This document shows, one piece after another, positions 55,390 to 64,000 of a DNA stretch of 64,000 nucleotides. A program made the position numbers and the translations under genes. The notes under the pieces are model-generated. The model saw nothing but the letters and a program-made list of their open reading frames with translations. It was not told where the DNA came from and did not search any database. The DNA is taken from NCBI RefSeq assembly GCF_000802425.1, contig NZ_JRUD01000005.1:1-64000 (forward strand). Reading direction: 5' to 3'. Each line of letters begins with the position of its first letter. The first letter of the stretch is position 1. The stretch is from Pseudomonas flexibilis (lineage in GTDB: Bacteria > Pseudomonadota > Gammaproteobacteria > Pseudomonadales > Pseudomonadaceae).

Positions 55390-55971
55390 ATGCATTACCT
55401 TCTGTTTCCCTTCGCCCTGCTGCTGAGCGGCGCCACCCTGGCGAACGAACATCGCAGCCACGAGCACGACAGCCTGGACGCGCATGTTCATGGCGAAGCG
55501 CAACTGGATGTCGCGCTGGAGGGCAAGCTGCTGGAGTTGCAACTGCACAGTCCAGCCATGAACCTGGCGGGCTTCGAGCGAGCCCCCGCCAATGCACGTG
55601 AACAGGCACGCCTGAACGCGGTGCGGGACTTTCTGACCCAGCCGGAAAAGGTCTTTATGCTAGCCCCCGAGGCCGGTTGCGCGCTCGAGCGGGAGGCCGT
55701 GAGCAGCGAGCTGTTCGGCGTGGCCGCCGGCGACGAGGACCACCTGGCCCTGCATGACGAAGCCTCCGAAGCCGAGCCTGCCGACGATCACCATGACATC
55801 CATGCCTATTACCAGTTCACCTGCGCCAAGCCCCAGGCCTTGCGCTCGATTGACCTGCGTAATCTGTTCCGTCAGTACCCGGGACTGCATGAACTGGACG
55901 TTCAACTGATCGGCCCCCGCGGGCAGAAAGGCCAGACCCTGAACGCTCGCAATCCGATACTGCAGTTCTGA
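55390..55971 (+). CDS. ZrgA-like (DUF2796) zinc-associated periplasmic protein
   Basis: A 193-residue secreted protein. A signal peptide (1-19) is followed by a histidine-rich N-terminus (EHRSHEHDSLDAHVHGEAQ) and a second His/Asp cluster (ADDHHDIHAYY). This matches DUF2796/ZrgA, which is tied to zinc uptake in Vibrio. It heads a tight four-gene unit with an ABC ATPase, a MacB-like permease and a DUF3299 protein. GGAGG lies 5 bases before the ATG. Confidence 0.75.
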   Translation: MHYLLFPFALLLSGATLANEHRSHEHDSLDAHVHGEAQLDVALEGKLLELQLHSPAMNLAGFERAPANAREQARLNAVRDFLTQPEKVFMLAPEAGCALEREAVSSELFGVAAGDEDHLALHDEASEAEPADDHHDIHAYYQFTCAKPQALRSIDLRNLFRQYPGLHELDVQLIGPRGQKGQTLNARNPILQF

Positions 55972-55973
55972 AC

Positions 55974-56684
55974 GTGACGACCGATCCCTTGCTCGACATT
56001 GTCCAGCTGGGCTTCGCCTGGCCCGGCCAGCCGGAGCTGCTGCACATCCCCGTTTTCCAGCTTTCTCGCGGCGAAAGCCTGTTCCTGCAAGGCCCGTCCG
56101 GCAGCGGCAAGACCACTCTGCTCGGCCTGCTCGGCGGCGTGCAGTTGCCTGGGCGTGGCCAAGTGCGACTGCTGGGGCAAGACCTGGCCAGCCTCGGATC
56201 AGCCGCCCGGGATCGCTTCCGGGTCGATCACACCGGCTATGTCTTCCAGCAGTTCAATCTGCTGCCCTTTCTGTCGGTCGCAGAGAACGTCGCCCTGCCC
56301 TGCCGTTTTTCTGGCCTGCGCCAGCGCCGAGCCCATGAGCGACACGGCAGCGTCGCCGCTGCGATCGAGCGCCTGCTGGGTGATCTGGGACTGCCTGCCG
56401 AGCTGCGTCAGCAGCCGGCGTCGTCGTTATCCATTGGCCAGCAACAGCGGGTCGCCGCCGCCCGCGCGCTGATCGGCCAGCCCGAGCTGGTGATCGCCGA
56501 CGAGCCCACCTCGGCCCTGGATGCGGACAGTCGCGAGGCGTTCCTGCGCCTGCTGTTCGCCGAGTGCCAGGCGGCCGGGTCCAGCCTGCTGTTCGTCAGC
56601 CACGACCAGAGCCTGGCGCCGCTGTTCGATCGCGCCCTGTCACTGGCGGACCTGAACCGCGCCGCACCCCGCACGGGAGTCTGA
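55974..56684 (+). CDS. ABC transporter ATP-binding protein (LolD/MacB type)
   Basis: A 236-residue ATPase: Walker A GPSGSGKTTLL, signature LSIGQQQRV, Walker B LVIADEPTSALD and H-loop SHD. The closest resemblance is to LolD/MacB-type ATPases that act as mechanotransmitters, not importers. It starts with a GTG 2 bp after the zrgA-like stop and runs into the permease gene after 1 bp. Confidence 0.85.
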   Translation: MTTDPLLDIVQLGFAWPGQPELLHIPVFQLSRGESLFLQGPSGSGKTTLLGLLGGVQLPGRGQVRLLGQDLASLGSAARDRFRVDHTGYVFQQFNLLPFLSVAENVALPCRFSGLRQRRAHERHGSVAAAIERLLGDLGLPAELRQQPASSLSIGQQQRVAAARALIGQPELVIADEPTSALDADSREAFLRLLFAECQAAGSSLLFVSHDQSLAPLFDRALSLADLNRAAPRTGV

Positions 56685-56685
56685 T

Positions 56686-57951
56686 ATGCCTCTGCTTCGC
56701 CTGGCCCTGGCCAGCCTGGCCAACCGCCGCTCCACCGTGCTGCTGACCGTGTTTGCCATTGGCCTGTCGGTCTGCCTGCTGCTCACCGTGGAGCGCACCC
56801 GGCACGAAGTGCGCGCCAGCTTCGCCAGCACTGTAAGTGGCACCGACCTGATCGTCGGCGCGCGCTCCGGGGCGGTGAACCTGCTGCTCTATTCGGTGTT
56901 CCGCATCGGCAACGCCACCAACAACATCCGCTGGGAAAGCTACCAGCACTTTGCCGAGCATCCCCGGGTGAAATGGGCGATCCCCTTGTCGCTGGGCGAC
57001 TCGCACCGGGGCTTCCGCGTGCTGGGCACCAGCGAGGCCTATTTCGAGCACTTCCGGCACGGCCGGCAGCAGGCCCTGCAACTAGCCGAAGGACGGCCGT
57101 TCGGCAGCGAGCCTTTCGAAGTGGTACTGGGTGCGGAAGTGGCCAGCAGCCTCGGCTATCGGCTGGATCAGGAGATCGTGCTGGCCCATGGCGTGGCCCG
57201 GGTGAGTCTCACCCACCATGACGACAAACCGTTTCGCATTGTTGGGATTCTCAAACGCACCGGCACACCGGTGGACCGCACCCTGCACGTGCCGCTGCAG
57301 GGCATCGAAGCCCTGCACGTGGACTGGAGGAACGGCATGCCGGCGCGCGGCGCCGGACGCGTGAGTGCCGAGCAGGCGCGCCAGCTCGATTTGCAGCCCA
57401 GGCAGATCACCGCTTTCCTGGTCGGCCTGCACAGCCGGGTGAGCACCTTCGCCCTGCAGCGGGAGATCAACCAGTACGGCGGCGAACCGCTGCTGGCGAT
57501 CCTGCCCGGCGTCGCCTTGCAGGAACTGTGGAGCCTGATGGGCGTTGCCGAGCAGGCACTGTTCGTGGTGTCGCTGTTCGTGGTGCTGATCGGCCTGGTC
57601 GGCATGCTCACCGCCATTCTCTCCAGCCTCAACGAGCGGCGCCGGGAAATGGCCATCCTGCGCTCTGTGGGCGCGCGGCCGTGGCATATCGCCGGCCTGC
57701 TGGTAATGGAGGCCGGCGCTCTGACCCTGGCCGGCATCCTGCTCGGGCTGGCACTGCTTTACCTCGGCCTGTTCCTGGCACAGCCACCGTTGCAGAGCCA
57801 TTTCGGCCTGTACCTGCCGCTCACGCCACCCGGCGTCTATGAATGGGGACTGCTGGGCGCTATCTTCGCCACCGCCCTGCTGATGGGCGCCCTGCCAGCC
57901 TGGCGCGCCTATCGCCAGTCACTGGCCGATGGCCTGTCGATCCGTCTATGA
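56686..57951 (+). CDS. ABC transporter permease (MacB/FtsX-like)
   Basis: A 421-residue inner-membrane protein. One N-terminal transmembrane helix (about 15-38) precedes a large periplasmic domain, followed by the C-terminal three-helix FtsX domain (LFVVSLFVVLIGLVGMLTAIL, EMAILRSVGARPWHIAGLLVMEAG, GLLGAIFATALLMGALPAW). With the ATPase it should form a MacB-like mechanotransducing pump, perhaps acting on periplasmic or outer-membrane proteins involved in zinc supply. It overlaps the next gene by ATGA. Confidence 0.85.
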   Translation: MPLLRLALASLANRRSTVLLTVFAIGLSVCLLLTVERTRHEVRASFASTVSGTDLIVGARSGAVNLLLYSVFRIGNATNNIRWESYQHFAEHPRVKWAIPLSLGDSHRGFRVLGTSEAYFEHFRHGRQQALQLAEGRPFGSEPFEVVLGAEVASSLGYRLDQEIVLAHGVARVSLTHHDDKPFRIVGILKRTGTPVDRTLHVPLQGIEALHVDWRNGMPARGAGRVSAEQARQLDLQPRQITAFLVGLHSRVSTFALQREINQYGGEPLLAILPGVALQELWSLMGVAEQALFVVSLFVVLIGLVGMLTAILSSLNERRREMAILRSVGARPWHIAGLLVMEAGALTLAGILLGLALLYLGLFLAQPPLQSHFGLYLPLTPPGVYEWGLLGAIFATALLMGALPAWRAYRQSLADGLSIRL

Positions 57952-58484
57952 GGTTGCTCATGTTGCGCACGCTGCTTGCCTTGCTGTTCGCCTTGTCCCT
58001 GCCGCTGCAGGCCGCCCAGGTACGGGTACTGGGCTGGAACGATCTGGTACCGGCCGACGCGCCGCCACCGGTCTTCCCCGAACTGCCGATGCACGACCTG
58101 GCCGAGCTGGGCGATGTGCTGATGGGCGAAGCCGAGGCGACCACCAGCATGCCCCAGGCCACCGGTCAGCCGGTGGTGCAGGCGCTGGATGGCCAGCGGG
58201 TGCGCCTGCCGGGCTATATCGTGCCGCTGGACATGAACGAGCGCGGGCGCGTTACCGAGTTCCTGCTGGTACCGTTCTATGGCGCCTGCATCCATGTGCC
58301 ACCGCCGCCCTCCAACCAGATCGTGCATGCAGTCAGCGAGCTGGGCGTTCCGATCCAGGAACTCTGGCAGCCGTTCTGGATCGAGGGTCCCATGCAGGTG
58401 GAGGCCGTCAGCAGCGAATTGGCCGAAGCGGGGTATCGCATTCAGGCGCAGAAGATCTATGCCTATGAGGAAGGGGACCTGTAG
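57948..58484 (+). CDS. DUF3299 secreted protein
   Basis: A 178-residue protein with a signal peptide (LLMLRTLLALLFALSLPLQA) and the DUF3299 core: RLPGYIVPLDMNERG, FLLVPFYGACIHVPPPPSNQIV, containing a single conserved cysteine and histidine. It is the last gene of the zrgA-like/ABC unit, coupled by a 4-base overlap. DUF3299 members recur beside MacB-like pairs; metal binding is plausible but unproven. Confidence 0.72.
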   Translation: MRLLMLRTLLALLFALSLPLQAAQVRVLGWNDLVPADAPPPVFPELPMHDLAELGDVLMGEAEATTSMPQATGQPVVQALDGQRVRLPGYIVPLDMNERGRVTEFLLVPFYGACIHVPPPPSNQIVHAVSELGVPIQELWQPFWIEGPMQVEAVSSELAEAGYRIQAQKIYAYEEGDL

Positions 58485-58555
58485 CCCCCCCCCTCCCCCA
58501 CAGAAAGGCACATTGATAGCAGGGACAAGCTGTCGCAGGTACGACACACCGACTA

Positions 58556-58569
58556 TTGCGCCAGATCAA
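58556..58569 (+). promoter_or_regulatory. Possible ANR/FNR site upstream of oprG
   Basis: TTGCGCCAGATCAA matches the TTGAT-N4-ATCAA consensus at eight of ten positions and lies 66 bp before the oprG ATG. ANR control of oprG is known in P. aeruginosa, which gives the weak site some support. Confidence 0.4.
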
Positions 58570-58634
58570 AAATCGCGAAAAACCCCAGGCGCACCATGGT
58601 TGCCACTAAACACGACAATCCATGGAGTTACCCC

Positions 58635-59315
58635 ATGCGCAAGACTCTGTTCGCCGCTTCCGCCCTGGCCCTGGCCATTGCTGCTCCGCTCGCTCACGCC
58701 CACAAGGCCGGTGACATCATCGTTCGCGCCGGTGCGGTGACCGTGGATCCGCGAGAAGAGAGCAGCGGGATCAAACTGGGTGCGGCCGACCTCGGCGGCA
58801 AAGCAACCCTGGACAGCAATACCCAGCTGGGCCTGAACTTCGCCTACATGGTCTCCGACAAGGTGGGTATCGAACTGCTGGCCGCCACGCCCTTCACCCA
58901 CACCGTCGGGGTGGCTGGTTCGCCGGCCGGCCTGGATGCGCTCAACGGCGAGCTGGCCGAAATCAGCCACCTGCCGCCGACCCTGAGCGCCGTGGTCTAT
59001 CCCATGAACAGCAATTCCGCCTTCCAGCCCTACCTCGGCGTGGGTATCAACTACACCGTGTTCTTCGACGAGGAAGTCACCAGCAGCGCCAAGACCAAGG
59101 GCTTCCAAAACCTGTCCCTCGACAGCTCCTGGGGCCTGGCTTACCAGGTCGGCGCGGACTTCATGCTGAGCGATAACCTGATGATCAACGCCCAGGTGCG
59201 CTACATCGATATCGACACCACCGGCAAGACCACCCTGGCCGGCGTCGGTCGCCTGAATGTCGACGTCGATGTCGACCCGATGGTCTACATGGTCGGCCTG
59301 GGCTACAAGTTCTAA
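58635..59315 (+). CDS. oprG: OmpW-family outer membrane protein OprG
   Basis: A 226-residue 8-stranded barrel of the OmpW family: signal peptide ending AHAHKAGD, the motif HKAGDIIVRAGAVTVDP, strands ending in the terminal MVGLGYKF. It admits small hydrophobic molecules across the outer membrane. ATG 58635 begins the signal MRKTLFAASALALAIAAP. The order zrgA-like cluster, oprG, then the RmlD-like gene matches P. aeruginosa as I recall it. Confidence 0.9.
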   Translation: MRKTLFAASALALAIAAPLAHAHKAGDIIVRAGAVTVDPREESSGIKLGAADLGGKATLDSNTQLGLNFAYMVSDKVGIELLAATPFTHTVGVAGSPAGLDALNGELAEISHLPPTLSAVVYPMNSNSAFQPYLGVGINYTVFFDEEVTSSAKTKGFQNLSLDSSWGLAYQVGADFMLSDNLMINAQVRYIDIDTTGKTTLAGVGRLNVDVDVDPMVYMVGLGYKF

Positions 59316-59329
59316 GCCACTTGCCACCT

Positions 59330-59362
59330 GAGAACGCCCCGCCCAGCGGGGCGTTCTCGTTT
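59330..59362 (+). terminator. oprG intrinsic terminator
   Basis: GAGAACGCCCCGC (59330-59342) pairs perfectly with GCGGGGCGTTCTC (59346-59358), a 13-bp stem followed by GTTTA. It lies 14 bp after the oprG stop. Confidence 0.85.
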
Positions 59363-59490
59363 ATGGATCGTTACACACCACACCGCTCTACAGAGTCGTG
59401 GTGCCCGCGAGGGCAGGAGCGATACCCCGCGGTGGGAGTCCGCTTCGCTGGCCGGCGTAACGCCAGCCCCGAGACTTCGCAGAAATCCGT

Positions 59491-60381
59491 TCAGCTCGCC
59501 CCGTGGCGGAAATAGCGGTCCAGCAGCGCCGGCAGGCCCGCCCGCCAGGCGCGTGGCTTGACGCCATAGGTGTTGAGGATCTTCTTGCAGGCCAGTACCC
59601 CATGCTGGGGCTCCGCCGCTGCGTCGGCGCAGGCCGCGTGGGCCAGCGGGATGATCTCGGCCGGCGGCAGGGTGCGCAGGTTGCGCGCCTCGGCGACCAT
59701 GCACTGCCCCAGCGCCAGCACGGTGGTGGCCTCCTGGGCGCCGTAGTGGTAGGTGCCCCAGAGCGGCGCGGCGCAGTCGAGCTGCTTGAGGATCGCCAGG
59801 ATCACCCGCGCCACGTCGTCCACCGGGCAGGGATTGCCGCGTCGGTCATCGGCCAGCTCCAGCGGTTCGCCGGTTTCCAGGCGGCGCAGGAAGCGACCGA
59901 GCACGCCATCGCGACTGTCGTCGAGGATCCAGCCGGTGCGCAGGATCACATGGCGCGGGCACAGCGCGCGTACCACCTGCTCCATGTCCAGCAAGGCCTG
60001 GCCCAGGGGGCCGAGTGGCTGCGGCTCGTCCGCTTCGCCATAGGCGGTCACCCGGGCACCGTCGAAGACACGATAACTGGACGGCTGCAGCAGGATGATG
60101 CCGTGGTACTGGCAAAGCTCTGCCAGACGTTCGACGGTTTCCTTTTGCGCGGCCAGCCGTGATTCGTCCACTTTGCTGTTCTGGAACCAGTCGTAATAGA
60201 AGGCCAGGTTCACCACCGCGTCGGGGCGGGTATCGTCGAGCAACTGGGTTAGGCTGGCGGCATCCCAGCTGGCACCCGGAGGGCGCGGGGCGAGAAAGCC
60301 GATGTCTTCCTCGGCGCCCTTGGCGATCAGCGATTGCCCCAGCGCGCTGCCGCCGCCGAGCAACATCAGGCGCATGCGCAT
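59491..60381 (-). CDS. RmlD-like NAD(P)-dependent sugar-nucleotide reductase/epimerase
   Basis: A 296-residue extended short-chain dehydrogenase related to dTDP-4-dehydrorhamnose reductase. The nucleotide loop is LGGGSALGQSL, the catalytic Tyr/Lys region is around PSSYRVFDG...; a C-terminal substrate domain follows. Unlike a true rmlD it is not in a rhamnose operon. Two ATGs (60381 and 60375) are close together; the first is annotated. Function beyond the fold is uncertain. Confidence 0.68.
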   Translation of the reverse strand: MRMRLMLLGGGSALGQSLIAKGAEEDIGFLAPRPPGASWDAASLTQLLDDTRPDAVVNLAFYYDWFQNSKVDESRLAAQKETVERLAELCQYHGIILLQPSSYRVFDGARVTAYGEADEPQPLGPLGQALLDMEQVVRALCPRHVILRTGWILDDSRDGVLGRFLRRLETGEPLELADDRRGNPCPVDDVARVILAILKQLDCAAPLWGTYHYGAQEATTVLALGQCMVAEARNLRTLPPAEIIPLAHAACADAAAEPQHGVLACKKILNTYGVKPRAWRAGLPALLDRYFRHGAS

Positions 60382-60531
60382 GGAATCGACTCGCTATGGG
60401 AAGAATGACTGAATAACTGCATGGTGGCCGGAATAAGGATCAGGTTGAACGGCACGCGATGCGGGCGATGACCTTCGGCATTCTGCGGGTTTGCTATCGG
60501 ATCGTCACTAGCGATCTTGCGTCCTGAAAGC

Positions 60532-60559
60532 AAAAAGCGCAGCCGAGGCTGCGCTTTTT
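60532..60559 (-). terminator. ssb terminator
   Basis: AAAAAGCGCAGCC and GGCTGCGCTTTTT form a 13-bp stem with a 2-base gap. The outer A/T tracts give U-runs on both strands, so it can terminate ssb (minus strand) and any transcript from the left. Confidence 0.85.
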
Positions 60560-60575
60560 GTCTGTGACGCACTTC

Positions 60576-61079
60576 TCAGAACGGAATATCGTCATCGAAG
60601 CTGTCGTAATCGGGCGCCGGTTGCGCCGGTGCCTGCTGCGGAGCCTGGCGGGCAGCCGGAGCCTGCTGCTGCGGCTCGCGCTGCGGGCGGGCCGGACGCT
60701 GGGCATAGTCGCCACCGCCTTCGGCGTTGCCACCACGGCCGCCGAGCAGTTGCATGGTGCCGCCCATATCTACCACGATCTCGGTGGTGTAGCGGTCCTG
60801 GCCCTGCTGGTCCTGCCACTTGCGGGTCTGCAGGCGACCTTCGATGTAGCACTGCGAGCCCTTGCGCAGGTACTCGCCGGCGATCTCGGCAACCTTGCCG
60901 AACAGCACCACGCGGTGCCATTCGGTACGTTCCTGCAGTTGGCCGGTCTGCTTGTCCTTCCAACTGTCAGTGGTGGCCAGGGTGATGTTGGTCACCGCGT
61001 TGCCGTTGGGCAGGTAGCGGGTTTCCGGATCTCCACCCACGTTGCCGATCAGAATGACTTTGTTAACCCCACGGGCCAT
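60576..61079 (-). CDS. ssb: Single-stranded DNA-binding protein
   Basis: A 167-residue SSB with an N-terminal OB fold ([19 protein letters not shown]...), the usual glutamine/proline/glycine-rich linker and the acidic protein-docking tip DSFDDDIPF. It binds ssDNA in replication, repair and recombination. It is followed by an intrinsic terminator and preceded by the MFS gene, in the order uvrA / MFS / ssb common to pseudomonads. Confidence 0.96.
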   Translation of the reverse strand: MARGVNKVILIGNVGGDPETRYLPNGNAVTNITLATTDSWKDKQTGQLQERTEWHRVVLFGKVAEIAGEYLRKGSQCYIEGRLQTRKWQDQQGQDRYTTEIVVDMGGTMQLLGGRGGNAEGGGDYAQRPARPQREPQQQAPAARQAPQQAPAQPAPDYDSFDDDIPF

Positions 61080-61095
61080 GACGCTTCTCCCAGGT

Positions 61096-62481
61096 TCAGC
61101 ACGCCGGCGCCGGGTCGATCAGACGCTCGAGCGACGCGCGGTCCAGTTGTTCGGTATCCACTTTGATGTACAGGGCGGCTTCCTCAGCCACCACCATGAC
61201 GTCTGCCACGCCCGGCACCGCCAGCAGGCGCGCGGTCAGCCCGGTATCGGCCAGCGCCGCGCGCGACAGCGACAGGCGCAGGCTGGTGACATAGGGAGGC
61301 TCGCGCATGGTAGCAGCAATTGCCAGCCAGATCGCGCACAGCAGCGCACAGCCGATGAAAACCGCGCCCAGTCCGCCCTGCTCCAGCAGCCAGCCGCCGA
61401 AGATGCCGCCCAGCGCCGCGCCGAGGAACTGGCTGGTGGAATACACCCCCATCGCCGTGCCCTTGCCGGCCGCCGGCGAGACCTTGCTGACCAGCGAGGG
61501 CAACGACGCCTCCAGCAGGTTGAAGGCCATGAAGAACAGGATGGCGCCGATCACCAGCGCGGTCAGACTGTGGCCCAATTGCCAGAAATACAGCTCGCAG
61601 ACCAGCAGCAGCGCCACCGCGCCGAGCAGCACGCGCTTCATCTGGCGCTTCTTCTCGCCATAGATGATGAACGGCACCATGGCGAAGAAACCCACCAGCA
61701 TGGCCACCAGGTATACCCACCAGTGCTCGTCGCGCGGCAAACCGGCCTGTTCGACCAGCGTCAGCGGCAGCGCCACGAAGCTGGCCATGAGGATCGCGTG
61801 CAGCACCAGGATGCCCACATCCAGGCGCAGCAGCTCGCCATGGCGCAGGATGCTGCCCAGCGCCTGGCGGGCCACGCCGGATTCGCGATGACGCAGCGCC
61901 GCCGTGGCCTTGGGCACCATGCCCGCCACGACCACCATGCCGAACAGCGCCATGCCGGCGGTGATCCAGAACAGGCCGGACAGTCCGAAAGCGCGGGTGA
62001 CCAGCGGGCCGGCCACCATGGCCAGGGCGAAGGACACGCCGATGCTCATGCCGATCAGCGCCATGGCCTTGGTGCGATGCTGTTCGCGGGTCAGGTCGGA
62101 GAGCAGCGCCATCACCGCGGCGGAAATCGCCCCGGCGCCCTGCAGCACCCGCCCGGCGATCACACCCCAGATGGAATCGGCATTGGCCGCCAGCGCCGAA
62201 CCTGCGGCGAAGATCAGCAGGCCGGCATAGATCACCGGGCGCCGACCGATGCGGTCCGACAGCACGCCGAAGGGAATCTGCAGCAGCGCCTGGGTCAGGC
62301 CGTAGGCACCAATGGCCAGGCCGATCAGCGCCGGCGTGCTGCCGGCCAGCTCCTGACCATAGGTGGCCAGCACCGGCAGGACCATGAACATGCCGAGCAT
62401 GCGGAAGGCGAAGACCATGGCCAGCCCGCCGGCGGCCCGGGTCTCGGCAGGGGACATGCGTTCGCTGGATGAATCGTGCAT
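61096..62481 (-). CDS. YajR-like MFS transporter with C-terminal ferredoxin-like domain
   Basis: A 461-residue 12-helix MFS protein. The N-terminal half has [18 protein letters not shown] (motif A). After the last helix comes a short ferredoxin-like (YAM-type) domain near residues 395-455 ([29 protein letters not shown]). YajR of E. coli has the same layout, and its substrate is unknown. ATG 62481 is used; it is divergent from uvrA. Confidence 0.8.
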   Translation of the reverse strand: MHDSSSERMSPAETRAAGGLAMVFAFRMLGMFMVLPVLATYGQELAGSTPALIGLAIGAYGLTQALLQIPFGVLSDRIGRRPVIYAGLLIFAAGSALAANADSIWGVIAGRVLQGAGAISAAVMALLSDLTREQHRTKAMALIGMSIGVSFALAMVAGPLVTRAFGLSGLFWITAGMALFGMVVVAGMVPKATAALRHRESGVARQALGSILRHGELLRLDVGILVLHAILMASFVALPLTLVEQAGLPRDEHWWVYLVAMLVGFFAMVPFIIYGEKKRQMKRVLLGAVALLLVCELYFWQLGHSLTALVIGAILFFMAFNLLEASLPSLVSKVSPAAGKGTAMGVYSTSQFLGAALGGIFGGWLLEQGGLGAVFIGCALLCAIWLAIAATMREPPYVTSLRLSLSRAALADTGLTARLLAVPGVADVMVVAEEAALYIKVDTEQLDRASLERLIDPAPAC

Positions 62482-62577
62482 GAACGAACAAGCCTCGTGA
62501 AAAGGGCCGCAGATTCTAGCAGGACGACACCGGCTTGGACCGATAAGCGCGCTTGTGACGCGCGTTTCTCCTGCCCG

Positions 62578-62583
62578 TATACT
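62578..62583 (+). promoter_or_regulatory. Candidate uvrA -10 element
   Basis: TATACT at 62578-62583, with TTGTGA 19 bp upstream, in the spacer between the MFS gene and uvrA. No LexA box (CTG-N10-CAG) is visible here, so SOS control of uvrA from this promoter is not supported by sequence. Confidence 0.35.
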
Positions 62584-62619
62584 TCCGCCTTTCCGCCCGC
62601 CATGCGAGGCCCGCTGTAC

Positions 62620-64000
<1,381 letters not shown>

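Noticed and set aside
58510-58530. FNR site TTGATAGCAGGGAC upstream of oprG
   Set aside because: Only one half-site matches; the second half is wrong. The site at 58556-58569 is better, though also imperfect.
62482-62619. LexA (SOS) box upstream of uvrA
   Set aside because: No CTG-N10-CAG palindrome is present in the intergenic region; only a plausible -10 element can be seen.

Overview
The window is high-GC DNA with the gene content and order of a Pseudomonas (sensu lato) chromosome. The block from dxs through ribA, the thiL-nusB-ribH-ribB-ribE-ribD-nrdR run, the thioredoxin-like cnoX, the zinc-linked ABC cluster, oprG and ssb/MFS/uvrA follows the P. aeruginosa order as I remember it, with a vitamin B12 block inserted between dxs and ribA. 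No prophage, insertion sequence, CRISPR array or conjugative element is visible. Variation comes mainly from small dispersed inverted repeats and from locus-level insertions and losses.

Layout. 1-280: two leftward promoters with GC-rich discriminators, probably driving an rRNA or other stable-RNA operon left of the window. 0.5-5 kb: beta-alanine catabolism (bauA, bauC) with a divergent LysR regulator and a YigZ-family gene. 5-12.8 kb: copper chaperone and DUF2946 gene, propionyl-CoA synthetase, a Bcr/CflA-type efflux pump divergent from a TtgR-like repressor with a TtgR-like operator between them, then the copper exporter copA and its sensor cueR. 12.8-19.5 kb: a RIO-family kinase, a haem-ligand-less bacterioferritin homologue, and a thiolase / reductase / AraC / MaoC group for acyl-CoA chemistry. 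19.5-23.1 kb: a MazG-like protein, cmoM, two DUF4136 lipoproteins, and a DsrE + GcvH-like pair.

23.1-32.2 kb is a complete selenium-dependent formate dehydrogenase unit on the minus strand: fdnG (in-frame UGA = Sec197 with a SECIS-like hairpin), fdnH, fdnI, fdhE, selA, selB and tRNA-Sec. 32.4-42.8 kb holds dxs followed by B12 genes: cobT-cobS-cobC for nucleotide-loop assembly, then a cobalamin riboswitch, btuB, btuF-btuC-btuD, and a divergent PduO-like adenosyltransferase. 42.7-51.7 kb contains riboflavin and thiamine genes with an FMN riboswitch ahead of ribE, ending in nrdR. 51.7-60.4 kb has a methyltransferase, an uncharacterised outer-membrane protein, cnoX, a probable zinc-responsive ZrgA/ABC/DUF3299 operon, oprG and an RmlD-like gene. 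60.5-64 kb carries ssb and a YajR-like MFS gene on the minus strand, divergent from uvrA, which runs off the right edge.

Links between parts: the Sec genes exist to make FdnG. Riboflavin is the precursor of dimethylbenzimidazole, the lower ligand that CobT activates. The copper, zinc and iron genes (copA/cueR, PCuAC, the zrgA-like cluster, the ferritin) suggest active metal homeostasis. Dispersed GTAGGGCGG-type inverted repeats sit directly at gene ends and provide the stop codons of dxs and ribD.
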